A stretch of DNA of 50,341 bases, taken from Taibaiella sp. GTDB taxonomy: Bacteria; Bacteroidota; Bacteroidia; Chitinophagales; Chitinophagaceae. Position 1 is the first letter of the stretch. Every line of letters begins with the position of its first letter. This document shows, in pieces, positions 24,648 through 33,277 of the stretch. Location of the stretch: positions 1 through 50,341 of the forward strand of contig JACMPD010000145.1 of NCBI GenBank assembly GCA_014377675.1, given 5' to 3'. Under the pieces are notes generated by a model, which saw only the letters and a list, made by a program, of their open reading frames with translations, was not told the DNA's origin and searched no databases. The position numbers were made by a program, and so were the translations under genes.

Positions 24648-26456
24648 TTATTGTATACCCATAGCATTCAGCTGCTGCACCATTGCCTGGGGCACAGGCA
24701 AACCGAGTACCTGCATTTTTGAAACCTGCATTTTAGCTTCCTTAAACTGCCTGCGGCTGAAGTACATCAACAATAAATTCTTATTAGCCTGTGGGTTACC
24801 CGCATCTTTTTTAAGATAGGTTTCCATATAACCGATTGCGCCTGCGGTATCATTTTTTGTCATGGCTACACGGGCCAGGTAAAAATCGCATTCGTAGTAG
24901 CCTGATGTCTTTTTCTCTTTGAGAAAGTAGGGTTCAGAAGCGAGTATGGAATCTTTTTTCTGCAACATACAGCCATAGTAGAAATTAAGATATTTCTCAT
25001 TAGGGTTCAGACCATAGGCTTTATGGAAAAGATCAAAAGACAGCTGCGCATTCTCGCCTGCGTTCTTAACCCATGATTGGCGCTCTTCAGTTGAACGCAT
25101 TTCATAGGCCAATTCCTGGGCGTTTCTATCTTCCCTGGCAGCGAGCATCATATTTGCATAAGCCGAATTGGGGGAGCCGTTGGCTGCTTTGTGCCAGAAT
25201 GCGAAGGGATCACTGAAATTATACTGGTGGTTGAAGTTGACTGCGGCGAAGATGACGCATATACCTGATATAGCTACAAGCAAATTTTTATCAGTAAGTC
25301 GCTTGAACAGAGCGGTTTCAGGCAGCAACAATAAAATACCGATAACAGGAAGGTAGAGGCGATGCTCGAAGGTTTGTTCATTCAGGTTACCAGGAACTAA
25401 AAGGGCCGGCAATAAGAAAAGCAGGAATACTGCAAAACCCGCGGCCAGCCGACGCCAGTTTACATTTTCTGAAAAATAAATTAAAGCGGCCAGTAACGCC
25501 ACCGCTATAAAACCGAAGTAATAGACTGTATCCTTCTGAATTGGGAAAACGGTAAGATTAAATGGCAGGAATATTTTACCCATATATTGAATCATAACCG
25601 GCAGCCGGTGTATAAAATCCGTTACCTGCCGCGCCGTAGATAAGTCGGTTTTAATATGAACTGTGGCCATTGACCTTGCTGCAAACCATATTATGAAGCA
25701 ACCTGCCCAGGTGCCGTACAATGTAAGGTTACGTTTTTCAAAAGGCTTTAGCCCCAATGCCAGAACTAATATAACGAAGGCAGCAGGGGCAGCAAAAACG
25801 GCTGTCTCTTTAGTAAAAAAAGCGAACAGCAGAAAAAAGGATGCGAGTACAATATTTTTTATATTGCCTTTCTCGGCATAGTCAATAGCTTTATTAAAAA
25901 ATGCGAGTATGAAAACGGCCAGGATAGTATCGTTACGGCCTGGTATCCATGCAACTGCCTGGCACAGAACCGGATGAACCGCAAAAACAGCGCATAATAA
26001 AAAAGCGTGAAGTTGTTTTAGCTTAAGCCTGATAAACAGCTTGTATAGTAAAACAATGGTTGTGATGTGCAGTAAAATATTGACTACGTGATAACTGCCT
26101 ATTTCCAGCCCGGAGATGCGATAGTTAAGAATCATACTGTCAGAAAATATGGGCCGGTAATAAGGATCCTGCGTGGGATTGAACAGCCCCCTGCCAAATG
26201 CGCCGAAAAGATTGGATATCTGCTCATTATACTCCTGAAAATCCCTGATGAAGATAGAATCGTCAAGCTCAGTGAACCCAAATGAAAACGAGGGAAAATA
26301 TACTACCAGAACCGCAATGGCCAGCCAAAGGAGCGGATAGCTTATTTTTATTTCACCCGGCACCGCAGTACCGGCCTGCGGTTGCGACGGTGCTTTGGCT
26401 GCGGTCATTGTCGGAGCCGCTTTTGCGGGCTGTTGCTTTGATATTTCTTTTGCCAC
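24648..26456 (-). CDS. TMTC-like membrane glycosyltransferase with C-terminal TPRs
   Basis: A 602-residue membrane protein. After a Lys/Ala/Pro-rich cytosolic N-terminus (about 45 residues) come roughly ten helices with the pattern of the TMTC/GT105 O-mannosyltransferases: TELDDSIFI (acidic pair in loop 1), PYYRPIFSDSM, SYHVVNILLH, AVHPVLCQAVAWIPGRNDT and FFTKETAVFA. From about residue 445 the chain is soluble and helical, with tetratricopeptide-like repeats (FHKAYGLNPNEKYLNFYYG, AIGYMETYLKKDAGNPQANKNLL). It probably glycosylates exported proteins or lipids, with the TPRs binding the acceptor. A TTG at 26477 is excluded as start because the promoter element overlaps it; a GTG at 26456 or the ATG at 26408 remain. 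Convergent with the ArnT-like gene. Confidence 0.72.
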   Translation of the reverse strand: MAKEISKQQPAKAAPTMTAAKAPSQPQAGTAVPGEIKISYPLLWLAIAVLVVYFPSFSFGFTELDDSIFIRDFQEYNEQISNLFGAFGRGLFNPTQDPYYRPIFSDSMILNYRISGLEIGSYHVVNILLHITTIVLLYKLFIRLKLKQLHAFLLCAVFAVHPVLCQAVAWIPGRNDTILAVFILAFFNKAIDYAEKGNIKNIVLASFFLLFAFFTKETAVFAAPAAFVILVLALGLKPFEKRNLTLYGTWAGCFIIWFAARSMATVHIKTDLSTARQVTDFIHRLPVMIQYMGKIFLPFNLTVFPIQKDTVYYFGFIAVALLAALIYFSENVNWRRLAAGFAVFLLFLLPALLVPGNLNEQTFEHRLYLPVIGILLLLPETALFKRLTDKNLLVAISGICVIFAAVNFNHQYNFSDPFAFWHKAANGSPNSAYANMMLAAREDRNAQELAYEMRSTEERQSWVKNAGENAQLSFDLFHKAYGLNPNEKYLNFYYGCMLQKKDSILASEPYFLKEKKTSGYYECDFYLARVAMTKNDTAGAIGYMETYLKKDAGNPQANKNLLLMYFSRRQFKEAKMQVSKMQVLGLPVPQAMVQQLNAMGIQ

Positions 26457-26474
26457 TATGGTTGATTGCAGTAC

Positions 26475-26482
26475 CAAAAATA
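26475..26482 (-). promoter_or_regulatory. -7 promoter element of the TMTC-like gene
   Basis: TATTTTTG on the minus strand (26475-26482) matches TAnnTTTG. Transcription would begin near 26470, just upstream of the GTG at 26456. Confidence 0.5.
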
Positions 26483-26562
26483 TAAAAATAGGCTGACTGA
26501 AACGAATTAATTGAAATTTTGGTTAGTTTTCAATCTTTGCAAGGTAGCCCGACCTTTAAGAT

Positions 26563-27136
26563 ATGGACATTACAGCGCACCGTTTGCACAACCTCCTTAT
26601 TACCAATATGCCTTTTGACTCACCCGGTGGAGTTGTGCGGCACCTGGGCGCCGTACAGTCGCAGGAATACGCCTCTGCCAAATGGGCGATAGGGCTGAGG
26701 CTCCCTGCCACTTCAAACGCCGCAATAGAAGATGTATTTAATAAAGCGGCCTGCTTCGTACTCATGTGCTGCGCCCCACCTGGCACTTCGTGCATTCGGC
26801 TGACATAAGGACGATCTGCCTTCTCCGAAACATTCGGGAAATGTATATTTCCTACCCGCTTTTGATGAGTATACAGTTGCATATAAAGACAAGAGCATTC
26901 TGAGCCCGTCATTCGGTAAAGATGAAAAATCATCTAAAGTGCTTAACCCGGTAGTTGTACACAAGGGAGCAGTAGCAGGTAGCTGGAAACGCACTGCCGG
27001 CAAGAAAAAAACGACAATAGACGTCACATTACTTTCACCGCCCGACCCCAAATTAAGAGTTGCACTTGAAAATGCTGCAAAAAGCTATTGCAGGTTTGCG
27101 GGCTATGAAGAGCACACACTCACGTTACTAACCTGA
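26563..27136 (+). pseudogene. decayed winged-helix DNA-binding protein (AlkZ/HTH_42-like)
   Basis: Three reading frames together spell pieces of one protein of the HTH_42 (AlkZ-like) family, normally 350-400 residues. Frame one from the ATG at 26563 gives RLHNLLITN, VVRHLGAVQSQEYASAKWAIGLRL and IEDVFNKA. Near 26750 the family sequence shifts frame and continues LLRTHVLRPTWHFVHSADIR (26751-26810). In a third frame from about 26813 to the stop at 27136 it resumes at VYFLPAFDEYTVAYKDKS, followed by LNPVVVHKGAVAGSWKRT and the end. So there is one frameshift and one internal deletion of about 200 residues, also out of frame. Family members excise DNA crosslinks or are uncharacterised. A weak -7 element, AATCTTTG, remains at 26532-26539. 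The product cannot be functional. Confidence 0.85.
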
Positions 27137-27150
27137 TGCCCTTTTCCTGG

Positions 27151-28131
27151 TTAGTACAGAAAGGGGTTAGCCGTTGCGAGCTTAAACTCCGCCCAAATCT
27201 CCGCTACTATATCTGCCGCTGGTTTTATATTATTAATTATACTGCTCACCTGCCCTATCTCCAATTCACCCTCGGTCATATCTCCTTCAAACATGCCCTG
27301 TTTGGCCCTGCCTCTGCCCAATAACGCCTTCATGCCCTCCACATCAGTGCACTGCGCAACAGCTGTTTCTACCTTTTTATAAAACTCATTTTTAATTAAC
27401 CTTACAGGCGTCAGTTCCTTTAGCGCCAGAACTGTATCCCCCTCCCCGGCGGCAACAATGGCGTCTTTAAATAGCTGGTGGCTTGATGCCTCGGGGCTGC
27501 ACACAAACCTGCTTCCCACCTGAACGCCTTCAGCACCGAGCGCCATCATAGCAAGCATGGCCCTGCCTGTAGCAATACCGCCGGCTGCTATCAGCGGTAT
27601 ATCAATTGCCTGCCTCACAGCGGGTATCAGGCAAAGAGAGGTCGTCTCTTCCCTGCCGTTATGCCCGCCGGCCTCAAAGCCCTCGGCCACAACCGCATCC
27701 ACACCGGCATCCTGACATTTTTTGGCGAATTTAGCACTTGACACTACGTGAACTACCGTTATGCCATTGTCTTTAAGCTTCGCGGTCCAGGTTTTAGGGT
27801 TACCCGCAGATGTAAATACAACAGGCACTTTTTCTTCTATGATAATAGCTACATGCTGTTCAATATCAGGATATAGTAACGGCAGGTTGACGGCAAAAGG
27901 CTTATCGCCCGCCTGCTTATATTTATGTATATGCTCCCGCAAAATATGCGGATACATACTGCCCGCCCCAATAATGCCCAGTCCGCCGGCATTACTTACC
28001 GCCGAAGCCAGGCGCCATCCGCTCGCCCATATCATCCCGGCCTGTATTATGGGGTAGGGTATGCCGAACAGCCGTGTTATGCGGTTATTGAATCCATTTT
28101 GATCGTCTGTAAATTTACCTTCAAAAAGCAT
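27151..28131 (-). CDS. nitronate monooxygenase / FabK-type flavoprotein
   Basis: A 326-residue FMN-binding TIM-barrel protein of the 2-nitropropane dioxygenase family. Seen are IPYPIIQAGMIWASG at the N-terminus, NAGGLGIIGAG, FAVNLPLLYP, VVFTSAGNPKTW, the catalytic-histidine segment AEGFEAGGHNGRE, IPLIAAGGIATGRAMLAMMALGAEGVQVGSRF (phosphate binding), and the C-terminal region of the enoyl-ACP reductase II side of the family. It could oxidise nitronates or act as a FabK-like reductase; the sequence does not decide. It lies 43 bases downstream of the M16 peptidase gene on the same strand and has no clear promoter of its own, so co-transcription is likely. Confidence 0.83.
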   Translation of the reverse strand: MLFEGKFTDDQNGFNNRITRLFGIPYPIIQAGMIWASGWRLASAVSNAGGLGIIGAGSMYPHILREHIHKYKQAGDKPFAVNLPLLYPDIEQHVAIIIEEKVPVVFTSAGNPKTWTAKLKDNGITVVHVVSSAKFAKKCQDAGVDAVVAEGFEAGGHNGREETTSLCLIPAVRQAIDIPLIAAGGIATGRAMLAMMALGAEGVQVGSRFVCSPEASSHQLFKDAIVAAGEGDTVLALKELTPVRLIKNEFYKKVETAVAQCTDVEGMKALLGRGRAKQGMFEGDMTEGELEIGQVSSIINNIKPAADIVAEIWAEFKLATANPFLY

Positions 28132-28174
28132 GGGGCAGTGATTAGATCATTTTTTAGCTAATAAACTCGAATGA

Positions 28175-29416
28175 TTACTCAACTTTCTTCTTATAGAACA
28201 AAGTATTGCAATTACCCTCTGTAAAAACGTCTTTGGCTACCTGCAGCAGGTAGTCAGCAGTTACGGTCTGGTACAGGCTCCACTCCTGGTTTATCATTGC
28301 TGCATCGCCCAGTGTTTCATAAAAAGCGAGGTTGTTGGCCCGGTTCAGCAGCGTCATGTCTTCGAATGCTATCATCGCCTCAATTTTGTTTTTTGACTTT
28401 TGCAGCTCGCTTTCCGTAACGCCTCCCGCAAGTAATTTTGCTAATTCGGCTTCTATTGCTTCATTAGCGGCTTCGGCTGTTTTGCCTTCTCTTATCTTTC
28501 CTTCTATCACCAGCAGGCCGGCGTCAAGGCTGCCCGTGTGGTAGCAGTTTATATTACTAAAGAGCTGTTCTTCCTTTACCAAGCGCTGGTATAAACGGGA
28601 CGCGTACCCACTGCCTAATATTTCGGTAAGCAGGTCGCAGGCATAGTAAGGGGCGGTAAGCCTGGCCGGCATGTGCCACGCTTTATAAAGCGAGTCAAGA
28701 GGCACATCAGCAAAAACCGTTTGGGTCCGGCTATTTTCCTGCTTGGGTTCAGCTGCTATATTCCGCACATATCTGTCACCGGCTGGTATGGCTCCAAACC
28801 ATTTTTCCGCAAGTTCCTTCACCTGCGCTAGTGTTACGTTGCCTGCCACACACATTACTGCATTTACAGGGCGGTAATGCTTGAAAAAGAATGCTTTTAC
28901 ATCTTCAAGCTGCGCTGTTTCAATCTGCTCCAGGTTCTTGCCTATTGTTGGCCACTGGTACGGATGGGTTTTGTAAGATAGTGTCCTGAGCAAATGCCAG
29001 GCATCGCCATAGGGCTTATTAAGATAATGTTCCTTAAACTCTTCACATACCACTTTGCGCTGCACATCAAGGCTCTTTTCACTGAATGCAAGGGAAAGCA
29101 TGCGGTCGCTTTCAAGCCAGAAAGCCGTTTCAATATTTTTGAGCGGCAATTGTATGTAGTAGTTAGTTATGTCATTTGTCGTATATGCGTTGTTCTCGCC
29201 TCCGGCCATCTGCAATGGCTCATCATACTCCGGAATATTGACACTGCCGCCAAACATAAGATGCTCAAACAAATGCGCAAAGCCTGTGCGGTCCGCCTCT
29301 TCATCGCGGGCGCCCACATCATAAAGTATATTCATGGCTACCATGGGTGTGGCGGTATCTTCATGAACAATAACCCGTAGTCCGTTACCTAATGTAAATT
29401 TTTGAAATTGCAGCAT
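28175..29416 (-). CDS. M16-family zinc peptidase
   Basis: A 413-residue insulinase-type peptidase with one active N-terminal domain and one C-terminal domain of the half-clam kind. The inverted zinc motif HLFEH is at residues 48-52, and the third ligand lies in the VVCEEFKE segment about 75-80 residues later. YKAWHMPA and EILGSGYASRLYQRLVKEEQL are typical of the second domain. No signal peptide is visible, so the enzyme should be cytosolic, unlike the exported PqqL-type members. In this phylum M16 genes often occur in adjacent active/inactive pairs; here there is only one. A -7 element lies 31 bases upstream. The downstream flavoprotein gene probably shares its transcript. Confidence 0.88.
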   Translation of the reverse strand: MLQFQKFTLGNGLRVIVHEDTATPMVAMNILYDVGARDEEADRTGFAHLFEHLMFGGSVNIPEYDEPLQMAGGENNAYTTNDITNYYIQLPLKNIETAFWLESDRMLSLAFSEKSLDVQRKVVCEEFKEHYLNKPYGDAWHLLRTLSYKTHPYQWPTIGKNLEQIETAQLEDVKAFFFKHYRPVNAVMCVAGNVTLAQVKELAEKWFGAIPAGDRYVRNIAAEPKQENSRTQTVFADVPLDSLYKAWHMPARLTAPYYACDLLTEILGSGYASRLYQRLVKEEQLFSNINCYHTGSLDAGLLVIEGKIREGKTAEAANEAIEAELAKLLAGGVTESELQKSKNKIEAMIAFEDMTLLNRANNLAFYETLGDAAMINQEWSLYQTVTADYLLQVAKDVFTEGNCNTLFYKKKVE

Positions 29417-29446
29417 AGTACTCTTTTAATACTCTTTTAACTGCGC

Positions 29447-29454
29447 CAAAGTTA
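29447..29454 (-). promoter_or_regulatory. -7 promoter element of the M16 peptidase gene
   Basis: TAACTTTG on the minus strand (29447-29454) fits TAnnTTTG. Between it and the ATG there is a short direct repeat, tactcttttaa, twice in tandem on the plus strand (near 29418-29440). Confidence 0.55.
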
Positions 29455-29512
29455 ACAGAAATAATGTTGGTTTACAGCACCGGGAGACACTAATTACCAA
29501 TGCCCCAATATA

Positions 29513-29547
29513 TAAAAAAGCGCGCGGCTGGAAACCGGCCGCGCGCT
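29513..29547 (-). terminator. intrinsic terminator of the T9SS metalloprotease gene
   Basis: A very GC-rich stem of up to 13 bp (29519-29531 with 29535-29547) is followed on the minus strand by six T (complement of 29513-29518), 18 bases past the stop at 29565. Confidence 0.88.
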
Positions 29548-29564
29548 CAAAAAAATATATCCTG

Positions 29565-31871
29565 TTATTCTACAACAAACGTTTTCACGATTACAGCATT
29601 GTTATCAGTATCAATCAGACGCAGATGATAAACGCCTTTCGCCCACTGGGCAACAGAGATATCTGCTTGGCCGTCAATTGTACCTTGCCAAACCGACTGG
29701 CCCATGGTATTAATGACAATTGCCTGCACGTTGCTGTGACTACCAACATTAACATGTACCATATCAGACGCCGGAACGGGGAAAACCTTAACATCCCCTG
29801 AAAAAGCCGACACCGCGCTTACACCAGTTGATACCGGGAAGGCTGAATTATAAGTAACCGTAAAATTATTACTGTTCACATTAAAAAATACATTACCACT
29901 GCCTTTTACTTTAAAACGCACGCTTGTAGCGGTAGTACCCGGGTTAGGCACTGTGATGTTCGCACTACCTGTATTAGGAAAGGTACCAACATTGTATTTC
30001 CATGTATTGCCGCCGTCGACTGACATATAAATTTGCACATTGGCTGAGCTGATCGGCGCCACGTTCGTGTTCACCACATTCCAGGTAACTGTCTGCGTAC
30101 TGTGCCCGGTATAAGAAATACCGGTTGCAGCCTGGCTTGTAACTTTAAAGCCCCCACCGGTGTTTACAGCCGTTAGCGTTGTAAGATCATCAGGGAAGGT
30201 AAAGCACCCCTTATTATTACGGATATTCCTGAAAGTGCATTTAAATTTCAATGTTCTGGCCACATCAGGCACTTTTTCGCCCTGAGCGCCATTAGTGCCC
30301 GCATTGCTTAATACACCCGCTAATACCATTGAGTTTTTAGGGAATATGCGCACATTACTTGTTGAAGGAGAATAAGACCTGAAAAGGGGCCCGTTGTTCA
30401 ATGTAGCAGAAAAACTGGAACCAAAATCGCCAAGGTCATACTGCTCCCAGCAATAGAGAACAACCGAGTCAGCTACCGAATCATATGCCACAGGCGCTAT
30501 AAGTTCAAAAGGAGTTTTATAAGGTATGGAATAATTGCCTGTAAAAGATGCATACCTTACAAATTTGTTATTTGTTGGCGTTTTTACCGGACATGCATCG
30601 CCTGATGTAGTGATGCATGAGTGAATCTGTAATAAACTGGATGCACAAAAGTAAGCGTCGCTTCCGAACTGCAGGTCATCGGGGCTACAGATACCGGCAT
30701 AAGCCATAATTGTTGAGCCGCTACCTGGCTCATAGGCGTATGACGATACCGCATTGCCGCCACAGGCGCCATCATTATCGTTATTAAAAGTGTGTTCTGA
30801 ACCGAACTGATGTCCCATTTCATGCGCTACATAGTCAACGTCAAATCCGTCACCAGTTGGCGTAGAGCTCCCTGTTACGCCTTGCGCCTTAATGCCGGAA
30901 ATGCATACCCCCCCCAACAGCGCGATACCACCACCGCCGGTGCTGAACACATGGCCTATATCATAATTGGCATTGCCGATAGCCGCATCGCATTTGGCCT
31001 GATTGTCACTTAGCAGCGCACCCGGATTGGAGTCGTCAGGGCCATAAGGATCGCCTGAAGCAGTGGTAAATATTAACGAACTTTCGTTCGCTACAAATTT
31101 CATAGTTACAGAAAACTCACGCTCATATATACCGTTCACTCGGTTCATAGTGGTTGTCATCTTACTTAGTGTCTGGGCAGTAGTTGGCGACGCCATACCT
31201 GTAGCCGCCTGCGCATACTGATGACTGCAACCAAGGGCAAGCCTGTAAGTGCGCAACTGATACCCGTTACTTGTTCTAAAAGCAAGCTTTGGCAAGGCTT
31301 TCTGCATTATATCCATACTTGCGCCTGCGGGGCCATTTTCATCTCCGCTGGCCTGCTGGCAATGCATCCTGCTTTCTATATTCCGAACTTCATCTTTCTT
31401 ATAGTGTACAAGGTAGTAGCCATCATTGTAATTATCATAAGGATCTATAAAAGAAGTGTTTACACCATCATATATCATGGCGTGGAAACCATACATGGTG
31501 AAATCGAGTTTGGCGGTTACCAGGTGGTTATCAACCGCCTCAGCAGTGAAGGTACTTATGTCAGGGTTTTGCTGCGCCAGCTCCGCCGGCAACATAGGTG
31601 TCTGCCATACTTTAAACATCCGCATGGTGCCATCTCCTGCAGGCAACTCAATCAGCTCCGCTTCATCAGGGTTACCAGACAATGAAATAAGCAGTAATCT
31701 CAGCATTCTTTCCTGCATCGCAAAAACCTGGTAGCGTACAGGCTTTACTAACTGAACCTCTTTAGATGGCGCATTCTGAAGGTCAATACGGCTCCAAATA
31801 GTGCTGGCACCAGAAGCGGAATAATTAAGAACGCCCGCTATGAGTGCAAGGCCTGCAACTAACTTTCTCAT
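29565..31871 (-). CDS. T9SS-secreted reprolysin-like zinc metalloprotease
   Basis: A 768-residue secreted protease. A signal peptide (1-22) is followed by a propeptide of about 190 residues, then a metzincin domain (about 205-425) with the zinc motif HEMGHQFGSEH at residues 350-360 (His350, His354, His360; Glu351 catalytic) and a likely Met-turn in SGSTIMAYAGIC. Two beta-sandwich modules follow; the second contains QTVTWNVVNTN and SVDGGNTW. The last 75 residues are a type A T9SS sorting domain (VKVFPVPASDMVHV, KGVYHLRLI, VKTFVVE). It should be released outside or fixed to the surface through this domain. Its target proteins are unknown. It is monocistronic, with a strong terminator. Confidence 0.92.
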   Translation of the reverse strand: MRKLVAGLALIAGVLNYSASGASTIWSRIDLQNAPSKEVQLVKPVRYQVFAMQERMLRLLLISLSGNPDEAELIELPAGDGTMRMFKVWQTPMLPAELAQQNPDISTFTAEAVDNHLVTAKLDFTMYGFHAMIYDGVNTSFIDPYDNYNDGYYLVHYKKDEVRNIESRMHCQQASGDENGPAGASMDIMQKALPKLAFRTSNGYQLRTYRLALGCSHQYAQAATGMASPTTAQTLSKMTTTMNRVNGIYEREFSVTMKFVANESSLIFTTASGDPYGPDDSNPGALLSDNQAKCDAAIGNANYDIGHVFSTGGGGIALLGGVCISGIKAQGVTGSSTPTGDGFDVDYVAHEMGHQFGSEHTFNNDNDGACGGNAVSSYAYEPGSGSTIMAYAGICSPDDLQFGSDAYFCASSLLQIHSCITTSGDACPVKTPTNNKFVRYASFTGNYSIPYKTPFELIAPVAYDSVADSVVLYCWEQYDLGDFGSSFSATLNNGPLFRSYSPSTSNVRIFPKNSMVLAGVLSNAGTNGAQGEKVPDVARTLKFKCTFRNIRNNKGCFTFPDDLTTLTAVNTGGGFKVTSQAATGISYTGHSTQTVTWNVVNTNVAPISSANVQIYMSVDGGNTWKYNVGTFPNTGSANITVPNPGTTATSVRFKVKGSGNVFFNVNSNNFTVTYNSAFPVSTGVSAVSAFSGDVKVFPVPASDMVHVNVGSHSNVQAIVINTMGQSVWQGTIDGQADISVAQWAKGVYHLRLIDTDNNAVIVKTFVVE

Positions 31872-32024
31872 TTAATTCTTTTTTGTTGATGAACAGATAG
31901 TGGTTTGTTTGTAGCCGACTCTATATTGCAAATTAACGAGTAATTATTGTCTGTAAAAAATAATACGCCCAATGATCTGAATTTGACGCTTCTTTGATTA
32001 AGGCAGGATGCAGCATTGCCAACG

Positions 32025-33260
32025 CTATTGCTTCTTCGCAATGGTCATTTTGGCAGTCCTCAGCATTGAAGTAAAGCGTGACTTTACCAGATCGGTAACA
32101 GGCAACTCATTTGAGACAGATGAGTACTTTCTGCCTGGTATAGTAGCAATGGCATTGTTGTAATTAGCCAGGCATGTGGCCATGCTGAATTGTTCTTCCG
32201 CCAGTTTGCGAGCCGCGACTCTGCGAATACCCGGCGCTATTGCTGCTACCTTTTGAATTTTATCAACTGCTCCCCCTATATCGCCTACCGCAAAGACAGC
32301 AAAACAGTCTTTAGCCAAAGGATGATATTCATAATCTTCAATGCCGCTTACCCTTGTGCCCACAAACCCACAACCTGAAGCCAGGCCCTCCATCATAGCT
32401 ATCGGCATACCCTCAAAGTCTGACATCAATATCATTACATCAGCCGCACAAAGATACTCATGTACTTTAGCCTGAGAAAGCCAGCCGGTGAAAGTAATTT
32501 GCCCCTGTAGCCCTTCGGCAATTACTGTTTTTTCCAACTCAACTTTTGTTTCCAGCCCGTCGCCTATAATATTTAAGTAAAAAGGAATATTTTTATTTTT
32601 CAGCGCAACAGCTACCTTGGCCAAATCGCTTGTCCGCTTCTGATAATCGGTTATCCTGCCCACATAGACCAATTGTAAAATTCCCGTTTGCGTATTTGTT
32701 TTGTGCACAGGTGGCAACTGGATGCCGCAGGGCACCACGAAAACACGCCCGGAATTTATCTGCGGAGATCGCTCCTTAACCGTAATGCTGACCCTGTCTG
32801 ATACGCAAACGAAAATATCTACTATATCCTTGTACTGCTTGGCGAGGTGATAATAATGCGGTTCATCAGCATGCAGAACGCCTACAAGCGGATAAGATTG
32901 ATGCAATGCCGCCGCTGCCGCCCAAACAGTGCTATCATCAGAGAGTATAATTGGAGTGCCCAAGGGAATATTAGCCAGCAATAACTTCTTATATACGTAA
33001 GCGACATAGGCAGGTGTACCAAATTCAAATTCCCGCCCAACCTTTACAGAACCGATATTAACTTTATTAGGGGCTTTAGTTAACAATTGCATCATTGTTT
33101 CCCTACCCTGACCGGAAAAAAATTCCTGTTCAGGCTCCACAGTTACAAAATATACTTCATATCCGTTTGCGGCGTATGCCATTGCGGCATCAGCCATCCA
33201 GCGGGTAACTCCTCCCCTGTGGTAAGCGTGGCAAAAAAATGCTATTGCGTTTTTTCTCAT
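32025..33260 (-). CDS. glycosyltransferase, GT4-like (GT-B fold)
   Basis: A 411-residue cytosolic glycosyltransferase, last gene of the polysaccharide operon. The N-terminal domain starts FFCHAYHRGGVTRWM, with the glycine-rich loop that faces the donor. The C-terminal domain has LQLVYVGRITDYQKR, ITFTGWLSQAKVHEYL, and the GT4 donor-binding stretch SDFEGMPIAMMEGLASGCGFVGT with the E-x7-E spacing. It should add one sugar during repeat-unit or chain assembly at the inner membrane face. The linkage cannot be predicted. It begins 17 bases after the Rpn-family nuclease gene. Confidence 0.85.
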   Translation of the reverse strand: MRKNAIAFFCHAYHRGGVTRWMADAAMAYAANGYEVYFVTVEPEQEFFSGQGRETMMQLLTKAPNKVNIGSVKVGREFEFGTPAYVAYVYKKLLLANIPLGTPIILSDDSTVWAAAAALHQSYPLVGVLHADEPHYYHLAKQYKDIVDIFVCVSDRVSITVKERSPQINSGRVFVVPCGIQLPPVHKTNTQTGILQLVYVGRITDYQKRTSDLAKVAVALKNKNIPFYLNIIGDGLETKVELEKTVIAEGLQGQITFTGWLSQAKVHEYLCAADVMILMSDFEGMPIAMMEGLASGCGFVGTRVSGIEDYEYHPLAKDCFAVFAVGDIGGAVDKIQKVAAIAPGIRRVAARKLAEEQFSMATCLANYNNAIATIPGRKYSSVSNELPVTDLVKSRFTSMLRTAKMTIAKKQ

Positions 33261-33277
33261 TATTTGCAGTATAGCCG

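Noticed and set aside
26457-26477. TTG start for the TMTC-like gene
   Set aside because: The TTG at 26475-26477 is part of the predicted -7 element, so it would not lie in the transcript.
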